A stretch of DNA of 64,000 nucleotides, from assembly GCA_003963145.1 (NCBI GenBank), contig RXJJ01000009.1, forward strand, positions 1 through 64,000, given 5' to 3'. Below the pieces are notes generated by a model. It was not told where the DNA came from. It ran no database searches and saw nothing but the letters and a program-made list of their open reading frames with translations. This stretch comes from Bradyrhizobiaceae bacterium. GTDB taxonomy: Bacteria; Pseudomonadota; Alphaproteobacteria; Rhizobiales; Xanthobacteraceae. Position numbers and translations under genes: made by a program. This document shows, in pieces, positions 1-8,769 of the stretch (its first letter is position 1; the number at the start of each line of letters is the position of its first letter).

Positions 1-157
1 GTTCCGCCGTTATCGGGCTTCTCAATAGTTGCAAACGACAACTATGCTCCGGTTGCTCAGGCTGCGTAACGCAGTTTGAAATACCGACTTAAAGTCCTAA
101 CGGAATAAGCCCTGTTAGGCGGGGTTCGGAGGCACCTGGCAACAGAAGCCTCCACTT
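1..157 (+). ncRNA. ssrA: tmRNA, coding piece of a permuted two-piece gene (5' part outside window)
   Basis: The window opens inside the coding piece of an alphaproteobacterial transfer-messenger RNA, which rescues stalled ribosomes and tags their products for proteolysis. A resume codon GCA at 31 starts the tag frame ANDNYAPVAQAA, which ends at TAA 67-69. That stop lies in the loop of a perfect hairpin (62-66 with 70-74), as is usual for tmRNA. Further helices are 96-101/114-119 and 128-133/148-153, followed by a pyrimidine-rich run to about 166 that may end transcription. In alphaproteobacteria the gene is circularly permuted, with the CCA-bearing acceptor piece and a processed spacer upstream of the coding piece, so those parts should lie before position 1. 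The 3' end is approximate. Confidence 0.92.
31..69 (+). other. tmRNA proteolysis-tag reading frame (12 residues plus stop)
   Basis: The codons read ANDNYAPVAQAA then TAA. The start AND and the terminal hydrophobic Ala-Ala are the parts recognised by the SspB adaptor and by ClpX respectively in the characterised systems. The sspB gene begins 268 bases further on. Confidence 0.92.
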
Positions 158-336
158 CTTCCTTTTATAATCCCTTGGGATTATCTGAATCCGAATTCGC
201 CGGTGAAACCCCGGAATTATGTGCTGCGTTGCATTCAGGTGGCTGACCTCGGCGGCGCGGCGGGGTAGCATGACAATGGTTCCGTGCGACTCACCCTCGC
301 GCGCGGCCGTATCAAAGCGTTCACGGACCTTAATCG

Positions 337-822
337 ATGACAACAGACCTGATCCGCTACGACGTTCTCACCCGCGATGCCCTGCGTGGCGTATTGCGGC
401 AGGTCCTCGCCGACGCCGCGGCCAACGGGTTGCCCGGCGAACATCATTTCTACATCACCTTTCTGTCGACAGCCGAGGGCGTGAAGATTTCACCGCGCCT
501 GTTGTCGCAGTACCCGCAGGAAATGACGATCATCCTCCAGCATCAGTTCTGGGATCTGGTCGTGACCGACGACCGTTTCGAGGTCGGCCTGTCGTTCGGC
601 GGAATTCCCGAACGCCTCGTGGTGCCGTTCAGCGCCATCAGCCGCTTCTTCGATCCCTCGGTGCAGTTCGGCCTGCAGTTTGAAACGGCGGCGGATGCCG
701 CCGCCGCGGAGGAAGCGCCTGCCGAGGAAACCGCACCGGCCGCCGAAGCCGCGGATGACGAACCGTCCAAGCCGAGCGAGGGCGCCGAAGTGGTGCGGCT
801 CGACCGTTTCCGCAAGAAGTAA
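337..822 (+). CDS. sspB: SspB-alpha, ClpXP adaptor for tmRNA-tagged proteins
   Basis: A 161-residue protein. The folded core (about residues 36-115) has the SspB signatures HFYITFLS, ISPRLLSQYP, MTIILQHQFWDL and LSFGGIPERLVVPF. These form the dimeric peptide-binding domain that delivers ssrA-tagged substrates to ClpX in the cytosol. Residues about 116-150 are an Ala/Glu-rich flexible linker. The C-terminus VVRLDRFRKK fits the short ClpX-docking tail of this family. ATG 337 is preceded only by a weak ACGGA-like ribosome site. It lies directly downstream of ssrA, so adaptor and tag are neighbours. The family call is firm; the docking-tail assignment is inference from the known architecture. Confidence 0.9.
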   Translation: MTTDLIRYDVLTRDALRGVLRQVLADAAANGLPGEHHFYITFLSTAEGVKISPRLLSQYPQEMTIILQHQFWDLVVTDDRFEVGLSFGGIPERLVVPFSAISRFFDPSVQFGLQFETAADAAAAEEAPAEETAPAAEAADDEPSKPSEGAEVVRLDRFRKK

Positions 823-940
823 ACTTCAGAACTAATCCACGCGCGGCGAATGGCGCCGGATGCAGGTCTTCGGCATAATCGAAGGCCCTTCCCGGTCGCT
901 CTGGCCGCACATCCGCTCGCCGCCAACACGCGAGGCTCCC

Positions 941-2335
941 ATGACCAAGACGACCCGCACCGAAACCGACACCTTCGGACCGATCGAAGTTCCCACCGAC
1001 CGTTACTGGGGTGCGCAGACCGAACGCTCGCGCCACAATTTCAAGATCGGCGACGAACACATGCCCATACCGATCGTCCACGCGCTGGCCATCGTCAAGC
1101 TCGCGGCCGCACAGACCAATCTCGAACTCGGGCTCATCGACAAGAAGCTCGCCGATGCGATCATCACCGCCGCGCGCGAGATCATCGACGGCAAGCTGAA
1201 CGATCACTTCCCTCTCGTCGTCTGGCAGACCGGCTCGGGCACCCAGAGCAATATGAATCTCAACGAGGTAATCTCAAACCGCGCCAACGAGATTCTCGGC
1301 GGCGAGCGCGGCACCAAGAAGCCCGTGCATCCGAACGATCATGTCAACATGAGCCAGTCGTCGAACGACTCCTATCCGACCGCGATGCATATTGCCGCGG
1401 CTGAACGCATCCTCAACGACCTGCTACCCGCACTGGAGGAACTGCACGGCGCGCTCAAGGATAAGGAAAAGACCTTCGCGAATATCGTGAAGATCGGACG
1501 CACGCACACGCAGGACGCCACGCCGCTGACGCTGGGGCAGGAATTTTCCGGTTACGCCGCGCAAATCGCCAGCGGCATCGCGCGGCTGAAGAGCGCGGTG
1601 ACCGAGCTTTTCCCGCTGGCGCAGGGCGGCACCGCCGTCGGCACCGGCCTGAACTCGAAGCCGGAATTCGCCGCCGCGTTCGCCAGGCATGTCGCCGCGC
1701 TGACAAAAATTCCTTTCGTCACCGCGCCGAACAAGTTCGAGGCGCTGGCCTCGAACGACGCCTATGTCTCGGTCCACGGCGCGATCAACGCGACGGCCAC
1801 CGGGATGTTCAAGGTCGCCAACGATATCCGCCTGCTCGGCTCGGGACCGCGCTCGGGGCTTGGCGAACTGATCCTGCCGGAAAACGAGCCGGGCTCCTCA
1901 ATCATGCCGGGTAAAGTCAATCCGACACAATGTGAGGCGGTAACGATGGTGTGCTGCCAGATCTTCGGCAACCACACCACGATCACCATCGCCGGCAGTC
2001 AGGGGCATTTCGAGCTCAATGTGTATAAGCCGGTGCTGGCCTATAACATGCTGCAGTCGATCCGGCTGATGGCCGACGTTGCACGCTCATTCACCGAACA
2101 TTGCGTTACCGGCATTCGCGCCAACGAAAAACGCATAGATGAGCTGATGCAGCGTTCGCTCATGCTGGTCACCGCTCTTGCACCGAAAATAGGCTACGAC
2201 AACGCGGCCAAGGTCGCGAAGACGGCGCACGCCAATGGCACGACCTTGAAAGAAGAGGCTCTGAAACTGGGGTTTGTCACCGCCGATGAGTTCGACAAAC
2301 TGGTCCAGCCGGCAAAGATGACAAAGCCCGGATAA
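941..2335 (+). CDS. fumC: Class II fumarate hydratase
   Basis: This 464-residue cytosolic enzyme of the TCA cycle interconverts fumarate and L-malate without an iron-sulfur cluster. The superfamily signature [11 protein letters not shown] is at residues 318-328, with the catalytic serine in the SS pair on the mobile loop. Other conserved blocks are [19 protein letters not shown] and [13 protein letters not shown] 941 is chosen because [15 protein letters not shown] matches the usual N-terminus; an upstream in-frame ATG at 860 would add 27 atypical residues. Length is normal for FumC. It follows sspB by about 120 bases on the same strand but is probably transcribed separately. Confidence 0.97.
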   Translation: MTKTTRTETDTFGPIEVPTDRYWGAQTERSRHNFKIGDEHMPIPIVHALAIVKLAAAQTNLELGLIDKKLADAIITAAREIIDGKLNDHFPLVVWQTGSGTQSNMNLNEVISNRANEILGGERGTKKPVHPNDHVNMSQSSNDSYPTAMHIAAAERILNDLLPALEELHGALKDKEKTFANIVKIGRTHTQDATPLTLGQEFSGYAAQIASGIARLKSAVTELFPLAQGGTAVGTGLNSKPEFAAAFARHVAALTKIPFVTAPNKFEALASNDAYVSVHGAINATATGMFKVANDIRLLGSGPRSGLGELILPENEPGSSIMPGKVNPTQCEAVTMVCCQIFGNHTTITIAGSQGHFELNVYKPVLAYNMLQSIRLMADVARSFTEHCVTGIRANEKRIDELMQRSLMLVTALAPKIGYDNAAKVAKTAHANGTTLKEEALKLGFVTADEFDKLVQPAKMTKPG

Positions 2336-2665
2336 CAGGCCATCGAGATCAATTGCGCGCCACGCGCCTGTCACGAAAAAAGCGCACAACATATCGGCGC
2401 CTTGCATACTCGCCTAAAGACGTAGGACCTCGGACTACCACTGCCGCAATGCGGCATGTTACGAATTTGATACCGTGAAATCAGAATCGTTGATTGACAC
2501 GCGCACCTCGGGACAACGATGTCCCGATAAGTGAAATCACAGCCGAGGCTCCGGCCAGAGCTTTATTTCAAGACTCGCCAAGGCTCGGACGCCAAGGCTT
2601 CGCGAAAAAAGACACGCTGCCATGATGGCCTTGTTCTCTTCGCTACCGACCGGGATGTCCCAGTG
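2336..2665. other. 330-base intergenic region with two short inverted repeats
   Basis: No convincing gene. There are two perfect dyads: 7-base arms at 2442-2448/2450-2456 and 7-base arms at 2509-2515/2520-2526. A TTGACA at 2494-2499 could be a -35 element. The second dyad would then lie over the spacer and -10 position of a promoter for the DUF4169-RHH operon, though the -10 match is poor. An upstream in-frame ATG at 2531 exists but the extension looks non-coding. Confidence 0.4.
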
Positions 2666-2854
2666 ATGGGCGATCTGGTCAACCTGAAAAAATTCAAAAA
2701 GCACATTCAGCGCGAAAAGGCGGCCAGCGAAGCGGACCGCAACCGTATCCGTTTCGGCCGGACCAAGGCTCAAAAAAAATCCGACAATCAGATGGCGGAT
2801 CGCGCCGAACGGAAGCTGGATCAGCACCGGCTGGACGACGGAACGCAATCATGA
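2666..2854 (+). CDS. DUF4169 family small protein
   Basis: A 62-residue, highly charged protein starting MGDLVNLKKFKK, continuing with HIQREKAASEADRNRIRFGR and ending in a Lys/Arg/Asp-rich helix. This is the DUF4169 pattern seen in alphaproteobacteria; its function is unknown. ATG 2666 is preferred over in-frame ATG 2531 because the family begins at this point. The stop overlaps the start of the next gene by four bases (ATGA at 2851-2854), so it is almost certainly translationally coupled to the RHH protein. That suggests it works with a DNA-binding partner (inference). Confidence 0.8.
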   Translation: MGDLVNLKKFKKHIQREKAASEADRNRIRFGRTKAQKKSDNQMADRAERKLDQHRLDDGTQS

Positions 2855-3126
2855 AATCACCCGTCGTCAAAAGATCGATCGTGGTCGCAGGCCACAAGAC
2901 CAGCGTCAGCCTCGAAGAGGCGTTCTGGAACGGGATGAAGGAAATTTCCGCCGCACGCGGCATGACATTGTCGGAGCTGGTCGGCGAAATCGACGGTGGC
3001 CGGCAGCAGGGCAATCTCTCTTCGGCGATCCGCCTGTTCGTCCTCGATTACTTCCGCACGCGCGCGGTCGCGGCGAGCGCGCATGCGCAGGGCAAGGACG
3101 AAAGTCAGCGCGCCGCGTCGAACTGA
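2851..3126 (+). CDS. Ribbon-helix-helix domain protein (RHH_4 type), first copy
   Basis: A 91-residue putative DNA-binding protein. Residues about 6-71 form the RHH_4-type domain: strand VKRSIVVAGHKTSVSLEEAFW, read here as VKRSIVVAGH then KTSVSLEEAFW, followed by two helices that include MTLSELVGEID and NLSSAIRLFVLDYF. The SSAIRLFVL block is the strongest family mark. It overlaps the DUF4169 stop by four bases. A second copy at 3412-3759 matches it at 41 of 66 aligned core positions. Targets are unknown; autoregulation through a dyad upstream of the operon is plausible but not shown. Confidence 0.8.
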   Translation: MKSPVVKRSIVVAGHKTSVSLEEAFWNGMKEISAARGMTLSELVGEIDGGRQQGNLSSAIRLFVLDYFRTRAVAASAHAQGKDESQRAASN

Positions 3127-3411
3127 CGGTTTGCCGCCGCGACATATCCGTAAAATCCCGCAGAGCCATCCCACCATCCTGACTCAGGGATTAGGTTTTT
3201 TGCCGAATGGCGGCGATTCAGCAAACGGGGTATCATAACGCTGTTTCGCTGGCGCTTGACGCTCACCGCCGCGCGAAGCGCCGGACATCTTCCGGCGAGG
3301 CACACGCAGTCCTTCTCAAGCTGAACATTTGTTCGGCTGACGCCGCCGCGCGCGGGCGTCCGGCCGCATGAATAACGCTGCGCGCCAGATCGCCCCAGGA
3401 TGGAGCACATC

Positions 3412-3759
3412 ATGTTGATCGAACAAGCTCAACCCGCGAATCCGGACGCTCGTCTCGATGCCGAATCCGCAAGGCGGTTTGCCGTCGTGAAAAGATCGGT
3501 CGTGGTCGATGGCCACAAGACCAGCGTCAGTCTCGAAGACGCCTTCTGGACCAGCCTGAAAGATATCGCGACACGCCGCGGCATCACATTGTCAACGCAG
3601 ATCGCAGTGATCGATGAGAAACGCAGGACCAGCAATCTGTCGTCCGCGATCCGCCTGTTCGTGCTGGAGCATTTCCAGGCCCGCGCCGCAAGCGCGATGT
3701 ATATCGGCGAACGTCAGCGCGCGCCGAACCTCGTTCCGGCGATGCAGGACGCGAACTAG
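3412..3759 (+). CDS. Ribbon-helix-helix domain protein (RHH_4 type), second copy
   Basis: A 115-residue paralogue of the preceding protein. The RHH core runs from about residue 26 (VKRSVVVDGHKTSVSLEDAF) through NLSSAIRLFVLEHF. It has about 25 extra N-terminal residues and a short basic tail. ATG 3412 is chosen over ATG 3400 because the ribosome site AGGATGGAG at 3397-3405 is six bases from 3412 and overlaps 3400. The two copies are separated by 285 bases without a gene, so this one probably has its own promoter. Its stop codon overlaps the stop of the convergent AsmA-like gene (3756-3759). Confidence 0.78.
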   Translation: MLIEQAQPANPDARLDAESARRFAVVKRSVVVDGHKTSVSLEDAFWTSLKDIATRRGITLSTQIAVIDEKRRTSNLSSAIRLFVLEHFQARAASAMYIGERQRAPNLVPAMQDAN

Positions 3760-6722
3760 CGGCCCGACTGAAACGAGGTCCCCACCGGCGGCAGGTCGCG
3801 CGGCGCAGGTTTCTTCGCCCGGACACCCGGCGCGGGACGGATGGTGATGGGCGGAGGCAACGGCGTCAGTTGCTGATGTTCGGCTGTTACGCTCGGCGGA
3901 AGCGGTATCGCGGCTGCGGCGGGTTTGAGGGCGCGCTTGCGGGCATCGCCGCCGGGAGCCGGCGTGGCGGCTGGCGGCGCATCGCTGTGCGGTGACGAAG
4001 CGGGCGGCGGCGGGCCGCCACGCTCGAGCTGATCGAGCCGGCGCGTCTCGCGCTCGATGGCCTGCAACGACAGCCACGACGACAGCGACGACACATCAAG
4101 CGAGCGATCGAGCGCATCCGGCGTGCCGTGCAGGAAAATCTGCAGTTCAGGGCGCGAGGTCGCCGTGCCGAGCGTCAGCGACGACAGCGTGACGCGGATG
4201 TCCGCCTGATCGGCCGGAATGTCGTACCCGCCGGAGATAACCGCGCGGGCGTTGTCGGCGTCGATGCTGGTCGCCGCGACGCGCAGGCGGCCGTCGCGAA
4301 TGTCGAACGGGATTTGCGCCGTGTTAATGGCAAGCGCGCCTTGCGCCATGACCGGATCGACAATGGCCTTGAGCCTGGAATCGTCGAGAACCTGCCCGCC
4401 TTCGCTGACACGCATGGCGGCGTCGAAAGCACCGGTATCGAGTCCCTCGATGCGCGCGCCTTCGAGCGACAGCACACCGCTGCCCGCCAGCGCATTGGTC
4501 AGCGCCGCAAGGCTGCGCCCCTCGCTCGACAGCGTGGCTTGCAACGAGGCCTTGCCCTCGGGCAGCGCCAGCGCGCGATATTTCAGCGCGTCGCCATCGG
4601 CATTCGTCACCTGAACCTGCGCGCTGATCGTCGTGCCAGATGCGCCGCGCGACGCCTGCAGTTTTGCGCCGACATCGCCGCCGCCGAGCGCCGCCTTGAG
4701 ATCGTCGGCAAACAGCGACTGGCCGTCGCCGCGCAATGCGCCCACCAGATCGGTCGCGGTCATGCCGCCGGGCAACGCCGCGCGCGACGCGCGAAACGTG
4801 ACCTTCCCGCGCCAGCCCTGCAGCCATCCAGAGCCGAGCGGATCGGCGCTGGCGATCCCCGCCCCGCCAAGGGCGGCCACCGTCAGCGGCGCAAGATCGA
4901 GCGTGTCGAAGACAAGATCGCCGTCGATGCCCGTCTCATCGCCCCGCGTGAACGCAAGGCTTCCCTTCACCGACGCATCACCGAGCTTGCCGTCGAGACC
5001 GGTGAGCGAGAATTTATCTCCGGTGATCGTGAGATTTGCGTTCAGGCCGCTGACTGGCAACGTCATGCCGAGCCATGGCGCGAGGTCGGCGCGCCCGACA
5101 GCGAGTCCGAGCTTTGTGCCGGATGTCTGCGCGCTTCCCTGATAATCGAGATCGAACGCGAGCGGGCCGATGATCTTTCCGCCGAGCGTGGCACGCATCA
5201 GATCGAGCGACAATTTTGCCTGCGGCGGCAACAGCGTCTTGAGACGATCGAATCTGTCGGCGGCATCGCCCGGATTGCCGAGATCGAAGGCCGCCGATTG
5301 CAGCGCCGCCTCGATCCGCTCGCCCGACCGCGTCACGCGTCCGTCGAGGCGGTTGCCATCGGCCGTTATTTTCAGATCCGAAAGTTCGAAACCATCCTTT
5401 GTGAGACCGGCCGTCGCCGCAAGCGCCAGCGGGGTTTCGGTACGGTAGGGTGTTTGCGGCTGACCGAAATACCAGTCCTGAAAACTCTGCGAGGCCCTGG
5501 CGTCGATCTTGAGCGGACCGTCGAAGCGGCCGCCGCGGATTGCACCGCTGATGCCGACGCGCGTTGCGCCCGGCGCTGTCGCCTCGAACCGATCGAGCGT
5601 CCAGCCATCGGTATCGCCGCGCAGCGCAGCCGAGAAATTCTGCACCGGCTTGCCGCCCAGCGTGATCTGGTCGACGTCCGCACTGACCTGAACCGGCAGC
5701 GGCGCGGCCGGACTCGCGGTGATAACATTGCGAAGGCTCGCAAGAAGGTCGATCGGCGCAGAGCGGCCGCTTTTGGCGAGCAGGCGGTCGGCATCGAGTT
5801 GCTGCGCCGACAGCCGCGCCTGGAATTTCGGCGACGCCCCGAACTGCGCGCTGCCGCTGCCGTTGAGCTTGAGCGCGGCATCGTCGGGACCATAGGCCCA
5901 TTCCATCTCGTCGAACGACGCCGCCGCGGGATCCGCCTTCAGCTTCGTTGAAATGCGCCAGGGCATCTGCGAACCCGTCTGGACGCTGCGCGCCAGCGTC
6001 AGCGCGCCATCGAGACGCGGGCTTTGTCCGGCGAACGAAATCACGGCGTCGAGATCGGCGGCCAGCGGCCGCTCGCCGGGATCGAGGGTCAGCTTTACGC
6101 GGACGCCCTTGTTGTCCGGCGTCTGACTTGTCGCGACGTGAAACGGTGTGCGCGCGCCGGCGAGGGTGAATGTCCCCTCACCGCGCAGGCTGGTCGCCAG
6201 CGCGCGGACGTCGCCGGTGAACACAAGATCGTCCAGCGCGAGCTGTGTGCCGCTGGCGGCGTCGCTCAGATGAACCCGCCCGTTCAGATTGAGCCTGTCG
6301 ATGGCGAGCGCGCCGAGATTGAAGCTCCCCTTCGATGACGGCCAGTCGATACGGCCCTCCTTGTCGAGACCGATATCGAGATTGAATCCATCGAGCGAGA
6401 GTTCGGTGGCGCGCCATTCTCCGCGCAGCAGCGAACTCAGGCTGAACTCGACGTCGAGCTTGTCGGCGCTCACCTTGCCGGCATCGCCTGGTTTGCCCGC
6501 AGAACTGCCGATGGCAAGTTTGCGCAGCCGCAAAATCGGCGCGGGCAGCAGCCGCGCGTCGAGCGCGCCCTCGACCCGCACCGGCGCGCCGATCACCCGC
6601 GACGCCTCCGCCTCGAATTGCGGCCGGTATTGATTCCAGTCGATGAAGAACGGGCCGACCAGCGCCGCGATCAGCGCCAGAATGAAAGCAATCGCCAGCC
6701 CGAGAAGCGTCGTCTGCACCAT
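3756..6722 (-). CDS. AsmA family protein, large envelope-spanning
   Basis: This 988-residue protein has one N-terminal membrane anchor (about residues 5-27, LGLAIAFILALIAALVGPFF) followed by FIDWNQYRPQFEAEASRVIG, the classic AsmA start. A long beta-rich periplasmic body follows, then an AsmA-type C-terminal region (about 620-880). A Pro/Ala-rich, basic tail makes up roughly the last 80 residues. AsmA-like proteins are thought to bridge inner and outer membranes and carry lipids. ATG 6722 or the adjacent GTG 6719 fits a GGAG ribosome site; an upstream ATG at 6797 would place 25 residues before the anchor. It lies 75 bases downstream of the FAD oxidase gene on the same strand and may be cotranscribed. 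Confidence 0.88.
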   Translation of the reverse strand: MVQTTLLGLAIAFILALIAALVGPFFIDWNQYRPQFEAEASRVIGAPVRVEGALDARLLPAPILRLRKLAIGSSAGKPGDAGKVSADKLDVEFSLSSLLRGEWRATELSLDGFNLDIGLDKEGRIDWPSSKGSFNLGALAIDRLNLNGRVHLSDAASGTQLALDDLVFTGDVRALATSLRGEGTFTLAGARTPFHVATSQTPDNKGVRVKLTLDPGERPLAADLDAVISFAGQSPRLDGALTLARSVQTGSQMPWRISTKLKADPAAASFDEMEWAYGPDDAALKLNGSGSAQFGASPKFQARLSAQQLDADRLLAKSGRSAPIDLLASLRNVITASPAAPLPVQVSADVDQITLGGKPVQNFSAALRGDTDGWTLDRFEATAPGATRVGISGAIRGGRFDGPLKIDARASQSFQDWYFGQPQTPYRTETPLALAATAGLTKDGFELSDLKITADGNRLDGRVTRSGERIEAALQSAAFDLGNPGDAADRFDRLKTLLPPQAKLSLDLMRATLGGKIIGPLAFDLDYQGSAQTSGTKLGLAVGRADLAPWLGMTLPVSGLNANLTITGDKFSLTGLDGKLGDASVKGSLAFTRGDETGIDGDLVFDTLDLAPLTVAALGGAGIASADPLGSGWLQGWRGKVTFRASRAALPGGMTATDLVGALRGDGQSLFADDLKAALGGGDVGAKLQASRGASGTTISAQVQVTNADGDALKYRALALPEGKASLQATLSSEGRSLAALTNALAGSGVLSLEGARIEGLDTGAFDAAMRVSEGGQVLDDSRLKAIVDPVMAQGALAINTAQIPFDIRDGRLRVAATSIDADNARAVISGGYDIPADQADIRVTLSSLTLGTATSRPELQIFLHGTPDALDRSLDVSSLSSWLSLQAIERETRRLDQLERGGPPPPASSPHSDAPPAATPAPGGDARKRALKPAAAAIPLPPSVTAEHQQLTPLPPPITIRPAPGVRAKKPAPRDLPPVGTSFQSGR

Positions 6723-6797
6723 GAACTCCGCGTGACCATCAAGCACCGCCATATTAATGAATAAGTGCGGCGAAGTCACAGCAGCATGACGCAGCAA

Positions 6798-8213
6798 TCA
6801 GGCCGGCGGCAATATCTTGCCCGGATTGAAAATACCGTGGGGATCGAGCGCTGCCTTGAGCGCGCGCATGGCGTCGAGCGCTTCGGGTCCCAGCTCGGAT
6901 TTGAGGTATTTCTGCTTGCCCTGCCCAATGCCGTGCTCGCCGGTACATGTTCCGCCCATGGCATGGGCACGCTCGACAAGCCGATGCAGGAACTCCTCCG
7001 CGCGGCCCACCTCGTCCGCGTCATCGACGTCGCACAACATCAGGCAGTGGAAGTTGCCGTCGCCGACATGGCCGACGATGGGCGCGATCAGCCCAAGTCG
7101 CTCGATGTCCGTTTCGGTTTCGGTCACGCAATCGGCAAGCCGCGAAATCGGCACGCATACATCGGTGGACATCGGCCGCGATCCGGTCCGCAGCGCCGCC
7201 GCCGCCCAATAGGCATCGTGCCGCGCCTGCCACAGCCTGGTGCGGTCTTCCGGACGCGTGGTGGATTGAAACGCGCCGCCGCCGCATTCCTTCGCGATCT
7301 CGGCGAACATCGCCGACTGCTCGGCGACGTCGCTTTCGGTGCCGTGGAATTCCAGCAGCAGCAGCGGGGTCTCAGGCAGCGTCAATTTCGAATAGGCGTT
7401 GCAGGCCCGCACCTGCGCGACGTTCAAGAGCTCGATGCGCGCCAGCGGAATTCCGGTCTGGATCGCCATAATGGTGGCATCGCATGCGCCCCTGACGCTC
7501 GCGAACGAGCATGATCCCGCAGCTATCGACTGCGGAATGCCGCGCAGCTTGATGCTCAGTTCGGAAATGATCCCGAGCGTGCCCTCCGAGCCAATGAACA
7601 GATGCGTCAGATCGTAACCGGCGGAGGATTTGCGCGCGCGGGTGCCGGTGGTGATGATCTCGCCATCGGCGCGCACGACTTTCAGCGCCAGTACGTTGTC
7701 GCGCATGGTGCCGTAACGCACCGCATTGGTGCCCGACGCCCGCGTTGCCGCCATGCCGCCAAGCGAGGCGTCCGCGCCGGGGTCGATGGGAAAGAACAGG
7801 CCCTGATCGCGCAGGTGCTCGTTGAGCGCCTTGCGCGTCACGCCGGGCTCGATCACGCAGTCGAGATCGTCCGGATTGACCGCGATGATGCGGTTCATTT
7901 CCCTTGTGTCGATGCAAACGCCGCCGAACGGCGCATTCACCTGGCCTTCGAGCGACGATCCGGTGCCGAAGGCAATGACCGGCACCTGCCGCGCGGCGCA
8001 GATGCGCACCGCATCCTGAATGTCGGCGGCTGACTGCGCCATCACCACCGCGTCCGGCGGCTGCGGGGCGATCCACGTTGTCGTGTGCGCATGCTGGTCG
8101 CGCACCGCCTGCGAGGTGACGAGATGATTGCCGAACCGCGCGGCGAGTGCGCTGACGGCTTCCGCGAGCGCGGTCGGCGCGGGACGTTTCAGGGCGGTGA
8201 TGGATGCTGCCAC
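6798..8213 (-). CDS. FAD-linked oxidase, D-lactate dehydrogenase/glycolate oxidase (GlcD/LDHD) type
   Basis: A 471-residue flavoprotein of the VAO/PCMH family. The FAD_binding_4 domain covers about 55-230, with FGTGSSLEGQ, PIDPGADASLGGMAATRASG and GSEGTLGIISE. The FAD-oxidase C-terminal domain follows, with HVGDGNFHCL and GTCTGEHGIGQGKQ supplying the histidines expected for 2-hydroxy-acid oxidation. The best guess is D-lactate dehydrogenase (cytochrome type), oxidising D-lactate or a related D-2-hydroxy acid to the keto acid. D-2-hydroxyglutarate or glycolate cannot be excluded because no GlcE/GlcF partners are adjacent. Length is typical. Confidence 0.85.
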   Translation of the reverse strand: MAASITALKRPAPTALAEAVSALAARFGNHLVTSQAVRDQHAHTTTWIAPQPPDAVVMAQSAADIQDAVRICAARQVPVIAFGTGSSLEGQVNAPFGGVCIDTREMNRIIAVNPDDLDCVIEPGVTRKALNEHLRDQGLFFPIDPGADASLGGMAATRASGTNAVRYGTMRDNVLALKVVRADGEIITTGTRARKSSAGYDLTHLFIGSEGTLGIISELSIKLRGIPQSIAAGSCSFASVRGACDATIMAIQTGIPLARIELLNVAQVRACNAYSKLTLPETPLLLLEFHGTESDVAEQSAMFAEIAKECGGGAFQSTTRPEDRTRLWQARHDAYWAAAALRTGSRPMSTDVCVPISRLADCVTETETDIERLGLIAPIVGHVGDGNFHCLMLCDVDDADEVGRAEEFLHRLVERAHAMGGTCTGEHGIGQGKQKYLKSELGPEALDAMRALKAALDPHGIFNPGKILPPA

Positions 8214-8254
8214 GTTCGCTCATCCGGCATGATTGACGGAGGCGGACGGTGACG

Positions 8255-8295
8255 CAGGACGCCCGGCGGGTCAAGCCGACCGGCCGGGCGTCCTG
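8255..8295. terminator. Long perfect inverted repeat between two minus-strand genes
   Basis: Arms 8255-8267 and 8283-8295 are complementary over 13 bases with a 15-base loop. It sits just downstream of the DUF1328 gene in its reading direction. There is no T-tract, so it may be a weak or Rho-assisted terminator, or an mRNA-end stabiliser. Confidence 0.45.
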
Positions 8296-8316
8296 TTGGT
8301 TCTTATGGCACGCCTG

Positions 8317-8493
8317 CTAGAGGCTCGAGCGGCCGCCTCGCATCAGGCCGACAAGCGCGGATACCGCGAACAGCACGATCGCGATAAAGAACACGATCTT
8401 GGCGATTTCGATCGACGCGCCGGCAATGCCGCCGAAGCCCAGAAGACCCGCGACCAGCGCGATAATCAGAAAGGTCACAACCCAGCTCAACAT
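8317..8493 (-). CDS. DUF1328 small membrane protein
   Basis: A 58-residue peptide, [20 protein letters not shown] onwards, with two hydrophobic helices (about 2-19 and 30-50) separated by [12 protein letters not shown] and ending in the short basic tail MRGGRSSL. This matches the DUF1328 (YtjA-like) inner-membrane proteins in sequence and length; their role is unknown. The start is fixed by a good ribosome site (GAGGAG-like, complement of 8500-8506) seven bases upstream. Transcribed divergently from the helicase gene. Confidence 0.88.
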   Translation of the reverse strand: MLSWVVTFLIIALVAGLLGFGGIAGASIEIAKIVFFIAIVLFAVSALVGLMRGGRSSL

Positions 8494-8769
8494 GACGTTC
8501 TCCTCGATTGGGCAGAAGGCGAACGCCGCCTTCTTTGCAAAATCAATCCGGAGCGGGAACGGAAGTTCCCTCCTTCCGTGACGCGAAAAGCCGCAAAATC
8601 TGTCGCAGTTGAAGGAACCATTTCGCTCCGCTGGAGCCATCAGCCGCCGGTGAATAGGCGACGGACAAGCCTGTCCTCAGGGCATTTGAATGCCTATATG
8701 TGGTGTCATCCCGATACAAGGCTCCCCTTTGCGGCGGCGCAATGCCATCGTATGCCGCAGACGAATCGC

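Noticed and set aside
2666..3126. DUF4169-RHH pair as a type II toxin-antitoxin system
   Set aside because: DUF4169 has no toxin motif and the arrangement is not diagnostic; reported only as a coupled operon.
4128..5951. 607-codon open frame on the plus strand opposite the AsmA-like gene
   Set aside because: Arg/Ala/Glu-rich antisense shadow of a GC-rich gene; no family pattern, and the minus-strand frame is clearly the real one.
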